Source: Ignatzschineria larvae DSM 13226
Lineage (GTDB): Bacteria; Pseudomonadota; Gammaproteobacteria; Cardiobacteriales; Wohlfahrtiimonadaceae
Assembly: GCF_038500265.1 (NCBI RefSeq)
Contig: NZ_CP150637.1
Location: forward strand, 1,451,501 to 1,515,500
DNA length: 64,000 nt
Direction of reading: 5' to 3'
Part shown: in pieces, positions 16,403-25,726 of the stretch
Position numbering within the stretch: position 1 is the first letter of the stretch
How the letters are laid out: the number at the start of each line of letters is the position of its first letter
Program-made: the position numbers and the translations under genes
The notes under the pieces: model-generated
What the model was told of the DNA's origin: nothing
The model's database searches: none
Seen by the model: the letters and a program-made list of their open reading frames with translations, nothing else

Positions 16403-17718
16403 ATTACATGGTTAATTTAAAATTACCTTATTGGGTTACAAAAACAGAAAAGGGCCACCAATTAATACTATTTAATTGGTGGAATAATTTTAGTGTTCAA
16501 ATATATGATAAATATCATCCAGCCTATCAATATATAAATCAAAATTCTATTGGATATAAAACAGATAAATATATTGATGACATTAATTGGCTAATTAATA
16601 ATAAATTTATAATTGAGTCAACAGATGACCCAATTATAATTAAAGAGGAAAAATTTAACTCCGAGATTTTGCATCTGATTTTATTGCCGGCAGGTGAAGC
16701 ATGTAATTTGGATTGCGTCTATTGTTACGAAGATCATGATGATAAAAGTAGAATGACAATTGAGCATGCCGATATATTATTAAAAATGATATTAAAATTA
16801 AATAAAAAGCATGTTCATATAGAGTATTTCGGGGGAGAACCTCTATTAAATATTAATTTTATTTCATATTTTTCAAATTTAATGAGTAATAAAAATATTA
16901 GTTACTCAATTTCTATTACAACTAATGGCACTCTCCTTAATGAAAGTACCTTCAATACTCTCTACTCATCTAATGTAAAATCATACCAAATCACTTTAGA
17001 TGGGCTTGAAGATAAACATAACGAACTTCGAGTATCCAAAAGCAAAAATATTAACTCCTTTAAGTCCGTAGTTCGTGCTATTGAAACATTAAAAAATTCC
17101 AACAAAAATGATATTAGAGTAGTCCTAAGATTAAATGTTAATGAATCCACAATAGATGATGGGTATTTAACAATATTTGGGAATTTTATTAAAAATCTTG
17201 TTCCCTCGGATGACCCTAGATTTCTTATCTTACCCAAGCCTATATCTGACTATTCACACCTTAATTTAAAAGATAATGTTTCAGCACAAACTAGCTATTG
17301 TAAGGCCTCCAATACTGTAATTCGTAAAATAGAAGAATATCTAATTAAGAATAATTTATTATCAGCTTCATCCTTTCTAGCAACCAATAATTCTGGATAT
17401 TGTTGTTACGCAGGTAATGAAAATAGCTTAGTTATAACGCCAGATTTTTCTATTCGAAAATGCACTGTTGCAATGAATGATCCTATTAATATAGTTGGCA
17501 ATGTTCTACCCAATGGAAGTATTATAAAAAACAATAATTTTCCTATGTGGACTAAAGATTACTCGGATTCTAATTGTAAAAGTTGCTTTTTACAAAAAAG
17601 TTGTCAAGGAAATTCTTGTCCTTTAGCTAATATCAAAAATTCAAAAAAAATATGCCCCCCTTTAAAATCTGATGTCAGTTTTTTAACAGAACAGGTGATG
17701 AATTATTATGAAAAATGA
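16393..17718 (+). CDS. Radical SAM/SPASM peptide maturase
   Basis: 441 residues. The radical SAM cluster motif is C104-x3-C108-x2-C111 (ACNLDCVYCYE). YFGGEP at 145-150 binds SAM, and ITTNGT (175-180) and LDGLEDKHN follow as in SPASM peptide-modifying enzymes. The C-terminus has a cysteine set fitting a SPASM domain with two extra Fe-S clusters: C338, C357, C395-x2-C398-x5-C404, C409 and C421. The first ~95 residues could hold a peptide-recognition region. The start is either ATG 16393, overlapping peptide 2, or ATG 16408; neither has a clear ribosome site, which fits coupling. The next gene overlaps by 11 bases. Base composition is much more AT-rich than the flanking recQ and midA genes, suggesting transfer. 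Substrate and product are unknown; thioether or other Cys-linked crosslinks are a reasonable guess. Confidence 0.85.
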   Translation: MPLNYMVNLKLPYWVTKTEKGHQLILFNWWNNFSVQIYDKYHPAYQYINQNSIGYKTDKYIDDINWLINNKFIIESTDDPIIIKEEKFNSEILHLILLPAGEACNLDCVYCYEDHDDKSRMTIEHADILLKMILKLNKKHVHIEYFGGEPLLNINFISYFSNLMSNKNISYSISITTNGTLLNESTFNTLYSSNVKSYQITLDGLEDKHNELRVSKSKNINSFKSVVRAIETLKNSNKNDIRVVLRLNVNESTIDDGYLTIFGNFIKNLVPSDDPRFLILPKPISDYSHLNLKDNVSAQTSYCKASNTVIRKIEEYLIKNNLLSASSFLATNNSGYCCYAGNENSLVITPDFSIRKCTVAMNDPINIVGNVLPNGSIIKNNNFPMWTKDYSDSNCKSCFLQKSCQGNSCPLANIKNSKKICPPLKSDVSFLTEQVMNYYEK

Positions 17719-18385
17719 AATGATTAAAAAAGATTATTTTGGAAAACTATTTACTGCTTCTATTACAGGTGATGCTCATATTATAATATTGCCCTCAAAT
17801 ATAGGTAAGAACTACATTGAAGTAAAATTAAATTCAAATAATCAATGCTATGAATTCAAAGATGACATTTTCTTATTTAAAAATGATGATCATATTAATC
17901 AAGAAGAATTGATTAATTCTTTTAAAGAAAAGTCAAGTATTCTAGGTGGTATTGCTAATGCTCTCAATTACGTAAAATTAAAAAAAAGTACTGACTTACC
18001 AATTGAAATAAATATTTACATTCATGATACTGATAAATTAAATATAAAAGGTGATAACATAGACATAGTTTTCTCTATCCTAGATATAAAAATACCCTGT
18101 GTTTCTATTGATTGCAGTAATTTAAAATTTGAAAATAACATTTCTTCCATAAATAACTTGATTCTAAAATCATCAAACTTAAATGGCATTTTTTTATTCA
18201 ATAAGTATAATAATAATATAGATATTATATCTAACAATGCAAAAATAGAGATTATAAAAAATAACTTTAATGGCTGTTTAAATATCAAATCCAATAATTC
18301 AAAATTCCAAGATGAATTATCAGGGGACTCGTCGGTCGGTGAATTCAAAGCTATGTTCAATAATTCAAAAATTGATTTAAAATAA
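17708..18385 (+). CDS. Unknown partner protein of the radical SAM cluster
   Basis: 225 residues, no family recognised. The first half (to ~110) looks like a mixed alpha/beta domain (GKLFTASITGDAHIIILPS). The second half is made of short Asn/Ile/Ser-rich beta-strand repeats (LNIKGDNIDIVFS, LKFENNISS, NIDIISNNAKIEII, GCLNIKSNNSKF), resembling a right-handed beta-helix or adhesin-head-type fold. There is no signal peptide, membrane helix or lipobox, so it is probably cytoplasmic. It overlaps the enzyme gene by 11 bases and so is translated with it. It may be a scaffold or chaperone for the peptide, a second modifying factor or an immunity protein. It is equally AT-rich, and the operon ends right after it in a strong terminator. 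Confidence 0.7.
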   Translation: MKNEMIKKDYFGKLFTASITGDAHIIILPSNIGKNYIEVKLNSNNQCYEFKDDIFLFKNDDHINQEELINSFKEKSSILGGIANALNYVKLKKSTDLPIEINIYIHDTDKLNIKGDNIDIVFSILDIKIPCVSIDCSNLKFENNISSINNLILKSSNLNGIFLFNKYNNNIDIISNNAKIEIIKNNFNGCLNIKSNNSKFQDELSGDSSVGEFKAMFNNSKIDLK

Positions 18386-18391
18386 TCTCCG

Positions 18392-18426
18392 TCCCTCAAA
18401 AGATATATCTATATTTTTTTGAGGGA
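18392..18426. terminator. Bidirectional terminator between the peptide cluster and midA
   Basis: TCCCTCAAAA and its complement TTTTGAGGGA enclose a 15-base loop. GTGTTTTATTT follows on the + strand, and a T run opens the right arm. It separates two convergent units. Confidence 0.85.
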
Positions 18427-18435
18427 GTGTTTTAT

Positions 18436-19800
18436 TTACAAATGATGCGCATAATCGTGAATTGAGAAACCTTGTAGCGCCTCTTCAAAGTTTTTACCTA
18501 CCGCTAACACCTTAAAGCGCTCACCCATCTCTTCAGGGTGAATGAGGTGCTGTACCCGTTTTGAGAGCTCAAACCAAGCTAATTCTCGGGCCACCTTACT
18601 TTCAGTATCATCGCCCGCTCCCCCTTCTGCTTCCACTGCATTCGCCTGATTCTCCTCAATACGAGCCTTTTCTTTGGCAATCATCGTTTGTAGATGATTC
18701 CCCATTAAGAAGTACGCTTGTGCGGTATAGCCTAAAAACTCCAATCCCATATCCACTAAAATCGTCGCTACTTCTGTAAAATTTACATTCGCAGTGAGAT
18801 CTTGTAACCCTGGATAGAGATAGAAATCTTCGTGAGCACGATGCTTATAATGGGCGATTAAGGTTCCGGTCATTCGTTCAGGGCGATAATACTCTTTCTC
18901 GTCATAGCCATAATCGATGAAGAGCGCAACACCGCGCGCTAAATGGGTAAAAAATGGGGCTAGCCACGATTGTAACATCGGGCAATATTCGCTCTCATAC
19001 CCGTCTGGAAAGTGAAACCCTTTCTCCACTAACGATTGATAATAGGCTTTGAGTGCGCTATCTGCTTCTCGTAATTGAGGTGCAAAATGCAGTGCCGAAT
19101 CCTGTGAGAAAGTTGAGTTTAATTCTTCTGTAGAAGCGATTTTATCTGATGATGGCTCTTGACGCTCCCTATTTTCAGAAAAAGGGGATAACGTCACATC
19201 CACATAATAGGGTTTGCCATCGACAATGCGAAAACGCTCAACCGGAAGTGCATCTAAAACCTCATTCGCTAAGATCACCCCTTCCCAAGCGGATTCCGGC
19301 GGTACTTCAATCCATTGTACTTGGGCAATATAATCTGGCAGATATTCTGTTAAAAGCGCTTTTTGTCTTTCTCGTAAATTAGGGGAGACTTCTAAAATAA
19401 GATATTGCGCCGGCAATCGATTTTTGTCCGCAAGATGGAGCAGAAGATCCTTCGCCATTGTGCCATTGCCTGCACCAATCTCTAAAATTTGCCAATCATC
19501 AGAGAGATGTTGACTTACCTCGACCACCTGCTCTGCAAGAGATTTTGAGAAAAATGGCGAGATCAGTGGCGCGGTAATAAAATCCCCGTCCCGCCCAAAT
19601 ACTGCCTGTGGACCTGTGTAGTAACCATATTGTGGATGATAGAGCGCAAGTTCAAAAAAGCGAGAAAAAGGAATCGCACCTTGCCGTTCAATTTCCGAAG
19701 CAATCTCCGCCACTAAAGCCGATGACAATGCATAATCTTCCGCTGATGGTTCTGGGAAATTCTCAATATTGGCTTGCTCGGCATCCGTTCTAAATGTCAC
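18436..19800 (-). CDS. MidA/NDUFAF7-family SAM-dependent methyltransferase
   Basis: 454 residues of the COG1565 family. Recognisable are the N-terminal ALYHPQYGYYTG and GRDGDFITAP blocks, the SAM-binding motif ILEIGAGNGTMAKDLL (residues ~105-120), the ANEVLDALPVERF motif, and FIDYGYDEKEYY further on. The mitochondrial relative methylates an arginine of complex I; the bacterial target is not known. It is longer than most relatives because of two charged insertions (around residues 220-245 and 385-405). It is transcribed convergently to the peptide cluster and shares its terminator region. The leader contains two copies of ACTTGAATT near 19900-19920 that I cannot interpret. Confidence 0.85.
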   Translation of the reverse strand: MTFRTDAEQANIENFPEPSAEDYALSSALVAEIASEIERQGAIPFSRFFELALYHPQYGYYTGPQAVFGRDGDFITAPLISPFFSKSLAEQVVEVSQHLSDDWQILEIGAGNGTMAKDLLLHLADKNRLPAQYLILEVSPNLRERQKALLTEYLPDYIAQVQWIEVPPESAWEGVILANEVLDALPVERFRIVDGKPYYVDVTLSPFSENRERQEPSSDKIASTEELNSTFSQDSALHFAPQLREADSALKAYYQSLVEKGFHFPDGYESEYCPMLQSWLAPFFTHLARGVALFIDYGYDEKEYYRPERMTGTLIAHYKHRAHEDFYLYPGLQDLTANVNFTEVATILVDMGLEFLGYTAQAYFLMGNHLQTMIAKEKARIEENQANAVEAEGGAGDDTESKVARELAWFELSKRVQHLIHPEEMGERFKVLAVGKNFEEALQGFSIHDYAHHL

Positions 19801-19975
19801 ACATAGCTCCTCTAGGGGTTTAATACAATACTCAGCTCAGATAAAATCAATAGATCAATAAACCAATACTACTCAATTAATAACATTAAATTGATAGTAC
19901 TTGAATTAGTAACACTTGAATTGGTATTAAAAGGTATTACAGTAAATAAATGGATATAAGTTAATTGCTACAGAT

Positions 19976-20242
19976 CTACAACGCTGTAACAGAGCCAAAT
20001 CCACGGCTATTCCGTTTAATACTCACTGCTTGCCCTGGATAGACCGCTACTTCCCCTGAAACAATCACCGGAATATGCTTCTTATCGGTAGTTTCCACAT
20101 CAATTTCACTATTACCTTCTTCGTTCATCACGATCGAAACCACTTTGCCTTTCCCTGAATAACTCCCTAAACCATCTTCTAAACCCGTTGCACAGCCGGC
20201 AAGTAATAATAGTGTTGATCCGATTAACATTAATTTTTTCAT
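19976..20242 (-). CDS. Small lipoprotein of unknown function
   Basis: 88 residues. A signal peptide with the lipobox LLAGC (Cys at residue 17) indicates a lipid-anchored envelope protein; the residues after Cys (ATG) do not include Asp at +2, so outer-membrane sorting is likely. The mature part has the pattern GKGKVVSIVMNEEG, VSGEVAVYPGQAVSI and ends FGSVTAL, suggesting a small beta-barrel-like domain. I do not recognise a family. It stands alone, about 320 bases from rhlB and 175 from midA, on the same strand as both. Confidence 0.75.
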   Translation of the reverse strand: MKKLMLIGSTLLLLAGCATGLEDGLGSYSGKGKVVSIVMNEEGNSEIDVETTDKKHIPVIVSGEVAVYPGQAVSIKRNSRGFGSVTAL

Positions 20243-20563
20243 TGTAGATAATCCTTCTTATCTCATTATAATTTTAGGGTTCTTTACGCTATTCGTAAAA
20301 GTATTCATAAAAATAGTTATAAAAGCTTCTGAAAAAGTGATGTAAGAAAAAGCTATTTGAGAAAGCCCATTATAGAGCCCTTTGCATTCTCTATAATAGA
20401 AAGAGATCTCCCTAATAGTAGAGAGACCTTTTTGAGTATAACAGAATTAACTTAACGCAAACTTAACACTGACTGAATCCCCCATCTAGGCATCGATTCA
20501 TATCTACCGAAGAGATAACGAATGACATAAAATGAATAATGATAGCCATTACCCTCGCATTAA
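20243..20563. other. Intergenic region between rhlB and the lipoprotein gene
   Basis: About 320 bases with no gene. A partial dyad near 20402-20432 (GAGATCTCCC against GAGAGACC, followed by TTTTT on the + strand) may be a weak terminator, but its T run is on the strand that carries no gene here. Nothing else stands out. Confidence 0.4.
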
Positions 20564-22267
20564 CTATAATTCCGTTCCTTCTGATTTATTCGAATTCACT
20601 TGATTAGGTCGGCGATTACGACGCAGTGTTCGACGAGGACGACGCTGTGTTTTACGCTCGTTATTTTGTCCTTCGCCCTGATCCACCACCTTACCATTAT
20701 TCGCTGATGCGACATTATCCACTTCACTGTTTTGCGAATTCTCTTGCCCTTCTTGTCTTCTACGAGGTGTGCGGCGCGGTGTCCGAGGCTTACGACGATT
20801 ACTGTTCTCGCCATTAGTATCATTCTTTTGATGATCGTTAGTGGGTTGCCCTTTGTTTTCGGTCTGCACACTATTTTGGGCATTCTCTACGATTTGGTCA
20901 CTCGCTTTTGTCTCATCGTTATGACCGGCATTATCATTACGATTATGGCTATTACGAGCGCTATTACGGGGATTGTTACGATTATTGCCTCGCCCCCGAT
21001 TATGATTGCGCTCATTACCTTGATGACCATTTGCAGAACGCGGTGTACGACCTTTACGAGGATATTTACGTTTCTCTGCAGTCACTTCGGGCGTAATAAG
21101 AAGCTCTTCCGTAATAACCGCAACAGGAATCTCCTCTTTAATATAATCTTGGATATCCATTAAAGAGTAGACATACTCTTCACAAGCAAAGCTAATTGCC
21201 GTACCTTCAGCACCTGCACGAGCCGTTCGGCCAATACGATGAACATAATCTTCCACATCTTGCGGTAGATCGTAATTGAATACGTGAGAAACAGCTGGAA
21301 TATGTAAGCCACGTGCAGCAACATCCGTTGCGACCATAATATCTAGCTCACCATTTTTAAATTCTTCAAGCAGTTTCTCCCGGCGGTTTTGCGGAATATC
21401 CCCTGACAATACCGCTGCTTTAAAACCATTGACATTTAAGGTATCAAAAACCTGATCCGCTGCCCGTTTAGTATTCACAAAGACGATAGAACGCTCCGCT
21501 TTTTCTTTCTTTAAAAGTCCAAAGAGAAGCGGTAATTTTTCATCCGATGAGACATGATAGAGCTGCTGCGTAATTCGTGCGCCGGTCACTTGCTCCGATT
21601 CTACTTTAATCGTTAAAGGATCGCTCATATGTTCATAAGCAAGCTCTAAAATCCGCTGAGAAAATGTGGCTGAGAAGAGCATATTTTGACGTTCTGTCGC
21701 TTTCGGCATCTGTTTTAAAAGGAAACGAATATCATTGATAAAGCCTAAATCAAACATCCTATCTGCTTCATCTAATACAAATACTTCTACACTGCGCAGA
21801 TTAAATTTCCGCTGTTTAAAGAAGTCTAAAATCCGCCCCACTGTCCCAATGACAATATCAGGATCCGCTTCTAACGCTTCACTTTGAGTGCCATAAGCCG
21901 CGCCACCATAAAGAAGTGCATATTTAAGTCCGGTATAACGACCAAGCATTTTCGCATCATCATAGATCTGAACCGCAAGCTCCCGAGTCGGTGCCATAAT
22001 AATGGCATAAGGGCCTTTCTTCTCTTCCTCGACCGGCGTTGTCATCAAGTGGTTTAACGTTGCTAATAAGAAAGTGGCCGTCTTACCGGTTCCTGTCTGT
22101 GCTTGGCCTGTGACATCGCGCCCTTTCAGTAGATCGGGTAATGCTTTTTCTTGAATCTCGGTACAAAATTCGTACCCATTATCTGCTAAGCTCTCTTTCA
22201 GTGAATCGTGTAAATCTAAATCTGCAAACTTCATCGAAGTTAAATGTGGTTTTCCCATAGATGACAA
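20564..22267 (-). CDS. rhlB: DEAD-box RNA helicase RhlB with long basic tail
   Basis: 567 residues. Residues 1-385 match RhlB: the KFADLDLHDSL start, Q motif, Walker A AQTGTGKT, PTRELAVQ, DEAD box VLDEADRMFDLGF, SAT, then ATDVAARGLHIPAVSHVFNYDLP and HRIGRTARAG. RhlB works in RNA decay with RNase E and PNPase. E. coli RhlB is 421 residues. Here the C-terminus is extended by ~150 residues of Arg/Asn/Gly-rich low-complexity sequence, probably disordered and RNA-binding. The divergent trxA neighbour is the same as in enteric bacteria, which supports naming it rhlB. ATG at 22255 (MGKPHLTSMKF) is an alternative start. Confidence 0.92.
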   Translation of the reverse strand: MSSMGKPHLTSMKFADLDLHDSLKESLADNGYEFCTEIQEKALPDLLKGRDVTGQAQTGTGKTATFLLATLNHLMTTPVEEEKKGPYAIIMAPTRELAVQIYDDAKMLGRYTGLKYALLYGGAAYGTQSEALEADPDIVIGTVGRILDFFKQRKFNLRSVEVFVLDEADRMFDLGFINDIRFLLKQMPKATERQNMLFSATFSQRILELAYEHMSDPLTIKVESEQVTGARITQQLYHVSSDEKLPLLFGLLKKEKAERSIVFVNTKRAADQVFDTLNVNGFKAAVLSGDIPQNRREKLLEEFKNGELDIMVATDVAARGLHIPAVSHVFNYDLPQDVEDYVHRIGRTARAGAEGTAISFACEEYVYSLMDIQDYIKEEIPVAVITEELLITPEVTAEKRKYPRKGRTPRSANGHQGNERNHNRGRGNNRNNPRNSARNSHNRNDNAGHNDETKASDQIVENAQNSVQTENKGQPTNDHQKNDTNGENSNRRKPRTPRRTPRRRQEGQENSQNSEVDNVASANNGKVVDQGEGQNNERKTQRRPRRTLRRNRRPNQVNSNKSEGTEL

Positions 22268-22558
22268 CTTAAACCCTTAATATATAAAATGTAATAGTGA
22301 TTATAATCCCGTTCATTATATCGTTTATTGTTATCGATTCAACTGAATAAACAGATCCCTACAATGCCCGTTTCCATGCTATTTCTATAAAATTCTTTAA
22401 TCACTACATTTGAAAAATATTATTCAACCTAAACCTTGTCATTTACCCTGTTTTCGGTTGTAATAGCTTTGGTATTATCATATTTTATATAAGAAATTCC
22501 AAATCTAATTTTGGATATCTTGATCAAATTCAATCCAATTCATTAAGGAGAGTTAATA

Positions 22559-22882
22559 ATGAGTCAGTTAATCAATGCAACCGATGCAACATTTGCAGAT
22601 GAAGTACTCAAAGCAGATCTTCCTGTTCTCGTCGATTTCTGGGCAGATTGGTGTGCACCTTGCCGAATGATTACGCCTATCATTGAAGCTGCAGCAGAAG
22701 AGTATGCAGGCAAATTAAAAGTCGTTAAACTAGACGTGCAAAATAACCAAGAGGCTGCGGTACAATTCCAAATTCGTAGTATTCCTGCACTCATGATCTT
22801 CAAAGATGGCAAAATTGTAGGGCAACACGTTGGTGCATTAAATAAAAACCAATTAGCGCAATTTATCGATAGCCATATCTAA
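22559..22882 (+). CDS. trxA: Thioredoxin
   Basis: 107 residues, the standard thioredoxin 1 length, with the redox site WCAPC at residues ~32-36 in a FWADWCAPCRMI context and the cis-Pro segment SIPALMIFKDG. It reduces protein disulfides in the cytoplasm. A good ribosome site, AAGGAGAG, precedes the ATG. It is divergent from rhlB, as in enteric genomes, but the gene that follows there (rho) is absent; prfB follows instead, after a terminator. Confidence 0.97.
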   Translation: MSQLINATDATFADEVLKADLPVLVDFWADWCAPCRMITPIIEAAAEEYAGKLKVVKLDVQNNQEAAVQFQIRSIPALMIFKDGKIVGQHVGALNKNQLAQFIDSHI

Positions 22883-22958
22883 ATAATAGATATCTCGATA
22901 AGCAATATTCGTAAACTTCTTACAGATATTGCCTTTAGTGGATCGCTAACATAAAGAT

Positions 22959-22988
22959 AAACCGATGACAGATTTCTCTCATCGGTTT
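22959..22988 (+). terminator. Rho-independent terminator of trxA
   Basis: AAACCGATGA, a 10-base loop, then TCATCGGTTT followed by TGTTTTG. The remaining gap to prfB (22989-23211) has no gene; it holds an exact TATAAT at 23118-23123 that may be the prfB -10. Confidence 0.85.
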
Positions 22989-23211
22989 TGTTTTGTCATA
23001 TTTTTTGTTTTATCAGCTTATTTCAGAATGATGAGTATCAATGGTATCAAGGGTAGCAATACTCTCCACAGCTTCTCTAAGGACTAATGAAAAACAACAT
23101 CTCTATTGAAGATCAAGTATAATAGTGGGTTTTCATAAGAATCAAAAAGAATCAAATTCTACTCAATCCCACATAAACTAGCCTAATAATTCACATAAGG
23201 GTGCTATCGAC

Positions 23212-24313
23212 ATGGAACTGATTAATACACTCAATCATACTATTGATGATCTTTTACAACGAGCCACCGATCTTCGGAGGTATCTTTGACTTCGATCAGA
23301 AGCAAGAGCGCTTAACCGAAGTCTTAATGGAACTTGAAGATCCTAATATCTGGTCTGATAATCCTGAAAAAGCCCAAAAACTTGGACAAGAACGCGCGAC
23401 ATTAGATGATTTTGTCAGCGGTATGATAACACTTGATACAGCGCTGAAAGATGCTAAAGAATTAGTAGAACTCGCGGCACTTGAAGAAGATGAGGCAACA
23501 CTAGAAGCGATTTCTGATGATCTTAAACAATATCAGAAAGAGATTGAGGCCTTTGAATTTAAGCGAATGTTCAGCGGTGAAATGGATGCTTGTAATGCCT
23601 TCTTAGATATTCAAGCAGGTGCCGGCGGAACGGAAGCACAGGATTGGGCTTCAATGGTGCTACGGATGTATCTAAGATGGGGGGAAGATCATGGTTTTAA
23701 AACAGAACTTCTTGAAACCTCTCCCGGCGATGTTGCCGGCATTAAATCGGCGACTATTCGATTTGAAGGGGATCATGCTTACGGCTGGCTTCGGACTGAA
23801 ACAGGCGTACATCGCTTAGTCCGTAAGTCGCCATTTGATTCTAATAATAAACGCCATACCTCATTCTGCTCCGTCTTTGTCTCACCTGAAATTGATGAAA
23901 ATATCGAGATTGAGATCGATCCATCAGATCTTCGAATTGATGTTTACCGCGCTTCAGGTGCCGGCGGTCAGCACGTTAACGTCACAGAATCCGCCGTTCG
24001 AATCACCCATATTCCGACAGGGGTTGTAGTGCAATGCCAAAATGAACGCTCACAACATCGCAATAAAGATGTAGCTATGTCGCAGTTACGCTCAAAACTT
24101 TATGAGCTAGAGTTACAGAAAAAACGCGATGCTGCCGATGCACTTCAAGACTCAAAAGCCGATGTAGGCTGGGGAAGTCAAATTCGCTCTTATGTCTTAG
24201 ATCAGGCAAGAATTCGCGATGTTCGTACAGGATATGAAGTTGGAAATCCACAACCGGTGCTAGATGGTGATCTCGATCAATTTATCGAAGCAAGCCTAAA
24301 AATGGGATTATAA
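23212..24313 (+). CDS. prfB: Peptide chain release factor 2, programmed +1 frameshift
   Basis: RF2 releases peptides at UGA and UAA. The gene begins at ATG 23212 and reads 25 codons (MELINTL ... LRRYL) to an in-frame TGA at 23287-23289. Reading then shifts +1 onto GAC and continues to 24313 ([12 protein letters not shown]...). The site has all classical parts: an internal Shine-Dalgarno GGAGG (23276-23280), TAT, then CTT TGA C, with TGA as codon 26 exactly as in E. coli. The main part carries the GGQ motif ([16 protein letters not shown]) and the anticodon-like SPF region ([14 protein letters not shown]). Low RF2 lets the ribosome pause at UGA and shift, so the gene is self-regulated. The total product is 366 residues. 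Confidence 0.95.
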
Positions 24314-24367
24314 GCTACACTTTATTACGATCCATCTATACATCTTCTATTCTCAAGGAGTTTGACA

Positions 24368-25726
24368 ATGAGCAAAGAGAGAAAACAATTTGTCTGCCGA
24401 GATTGTGGCGCTATTGCCACTAAATGGGCAGGGCAATGTTTAGAGTGCAAATCGTGGAACTCCATTGAAGAGATGGTTGTTGAGAAAACCCCTACTCGCT
24501 TATCCGGTTATTCAGGAACTGCGGGTACAGAAGGTGTGCAGATATTAACGGATGTCCAAAAAGAGGAACTCTCCCGCTTTCCAACCGGTCTTAATGAATT
24601 AGATCGAGTATTAGGCGGTGGCTTAGTACTTGGTTCAGTGGTTTTAATTGGTGGCGATCCAGGAATTGGTAAATCTACTATTTTATTGCAGACCTTAGTT
24701 CATTTAAGTCATAGCAATAAAAATGTGCTCTATGTGACGGGTGAAGAATCCCCAAGCCAAGTCGCATTACGCGCAGATCGATTACAACTTGATGGTTCAA
24801 AACTGCAGCTTCTCTCCGAAACAAATGTAGAAAAGATCCTACGGGTTGCAGAACCAATGAAGCTTGATGTGATTGTCATCGATTCTATTCAAACAATCTT
24901 CACAGAGCTTCTTAACTCGGCACCGGGGAATGTGGCACAAGTACGGGAAAGTACCGCGCTACTCACTCGTTTTGCTAAACGAACCGGCGTTTCAATCTTC
25001 CTTGCAGGTCATGTGACGAAAGAGGGCGCAATTGCCGGCCCTCGTGTACTTGAGCATATGGTTGATTGTGTTCTCTACTTTGAGGGAGAAGTGGATTCTC
25101 GTTTTCGAATTATGCGCTCTTATAAAAATCGTTTCGGCGCACTTCACGAAATTGGGGTCTTTGCTATGACGGAAACAGGACTTCGCCCCATTAGCAACCC
25201 CTCGGCGATCTTCCTCTCTCGTCAGCCTGAAAGAAGCTCCGGCAGCGTCATTATGGTGACTCGGGAAGGAACTCGCCCACTTCTCATCGAAATTCAATCC
25301 CTAGTAGATGATTCACTCGGAGGCCAACCTCGGCGGGTTACGCTTGGTCTTGAACAGAATCGCCTAACAATGCTTCTTGCAGTCCTTCATCGTCATGCGG
25401 GCATTGCGATGATGGATCAAGATGTCTATGTCAATGCGGTAGGCGGTGTAAAAGTTACAGAAACAGCTTCTGACCTTGCCGTTATCGCTGCCGCATTTTC
25501 AAGTTTTAAAAATATTATTCTTCCTTCTGATCTTGTGATCTTTGGGGAAATTGGGCTTGCCGGAGAAGTTCGCCCTGTACCTCATGGTGAAGAGCGTCTC
25601 AAAGAAGCGGCAAAACATGGCTTTAAACGGGCCATTGTTCCTATTGCCAATAAACCGAAGAAACCGATTCAAGATATGGAAGTGATTGGCGTTGCGAAGA
25701 TTAATGAATTAATGGATCATCTATAG
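24368..25726 (+). CDS. radA: DNA repair protein RadA
   Basis: About 452 residues. Order of features: an N-terminal zinc finger (CRDCG ... CLECKSW), a RecA-like ATPase with Walker A GGDPGIGKST, the RadA-specific KNRFG motif, and a C-terminal Lon-protease-like domain (GEIGLAGEVRPV). RadA is a DnaB-type helicase helping branch migration in recombination. ATG 24368 is chosen over TTG 24362 because AAGGAG at 24355-24360 has correct spacing only to the ATG. It lies 54 bases after prfB and may be co-transcribed. Confidence 0.95.
   Translation: MSKERKQFVCRDCGAIATKWAGQCLECKSWNSIEEMVVEKTPTRLSGYSGTAGTEGVQILTDVQKEELSRFPTGLNELDRVLGGGLVLGSVVLIGGDPGIGKSTILLQTLVHLSHSNKNVLYVTGEESPSQVALRADRLQLDGSKLQLLSETNVEKILRVAEPMKLDVIVIDSIQTIFTELLNSAPGNVAQVRESTALLTRFAKRTGVSIFLAGHVTKEGAIAGPRVLEHMVDCVLYFEGEVDSRFRIMRSYKNRFGALHEIGVFAMTETGLRPISNPSAIFLSRQPERSSGSVIMVTREGTRPLLIEIQSLVDDSLGGQPRRVTLGLEQNRLTMLLAVLHRHAGIAMMDQDVYVNAVGGVKVTETASDLAVIAAAFSSFKNIILPSDLVIFGEIGLAGEVRPVPHGEERLKEAAKHGFKRAIVPIANKPKKPIQDMEVIGVAKINELMDHL

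Noticed and set aside
20596-21163. Frames of 60-143 codons opposite or overlapping the rhlB tail
   Set aside because: Low-complexity shadows of the Arg/Asn-rich extension.
24362-24367. TTG start for radA
   Set aside because: Only one base after the AAGGAG; ATG 24368 has correct spacing.
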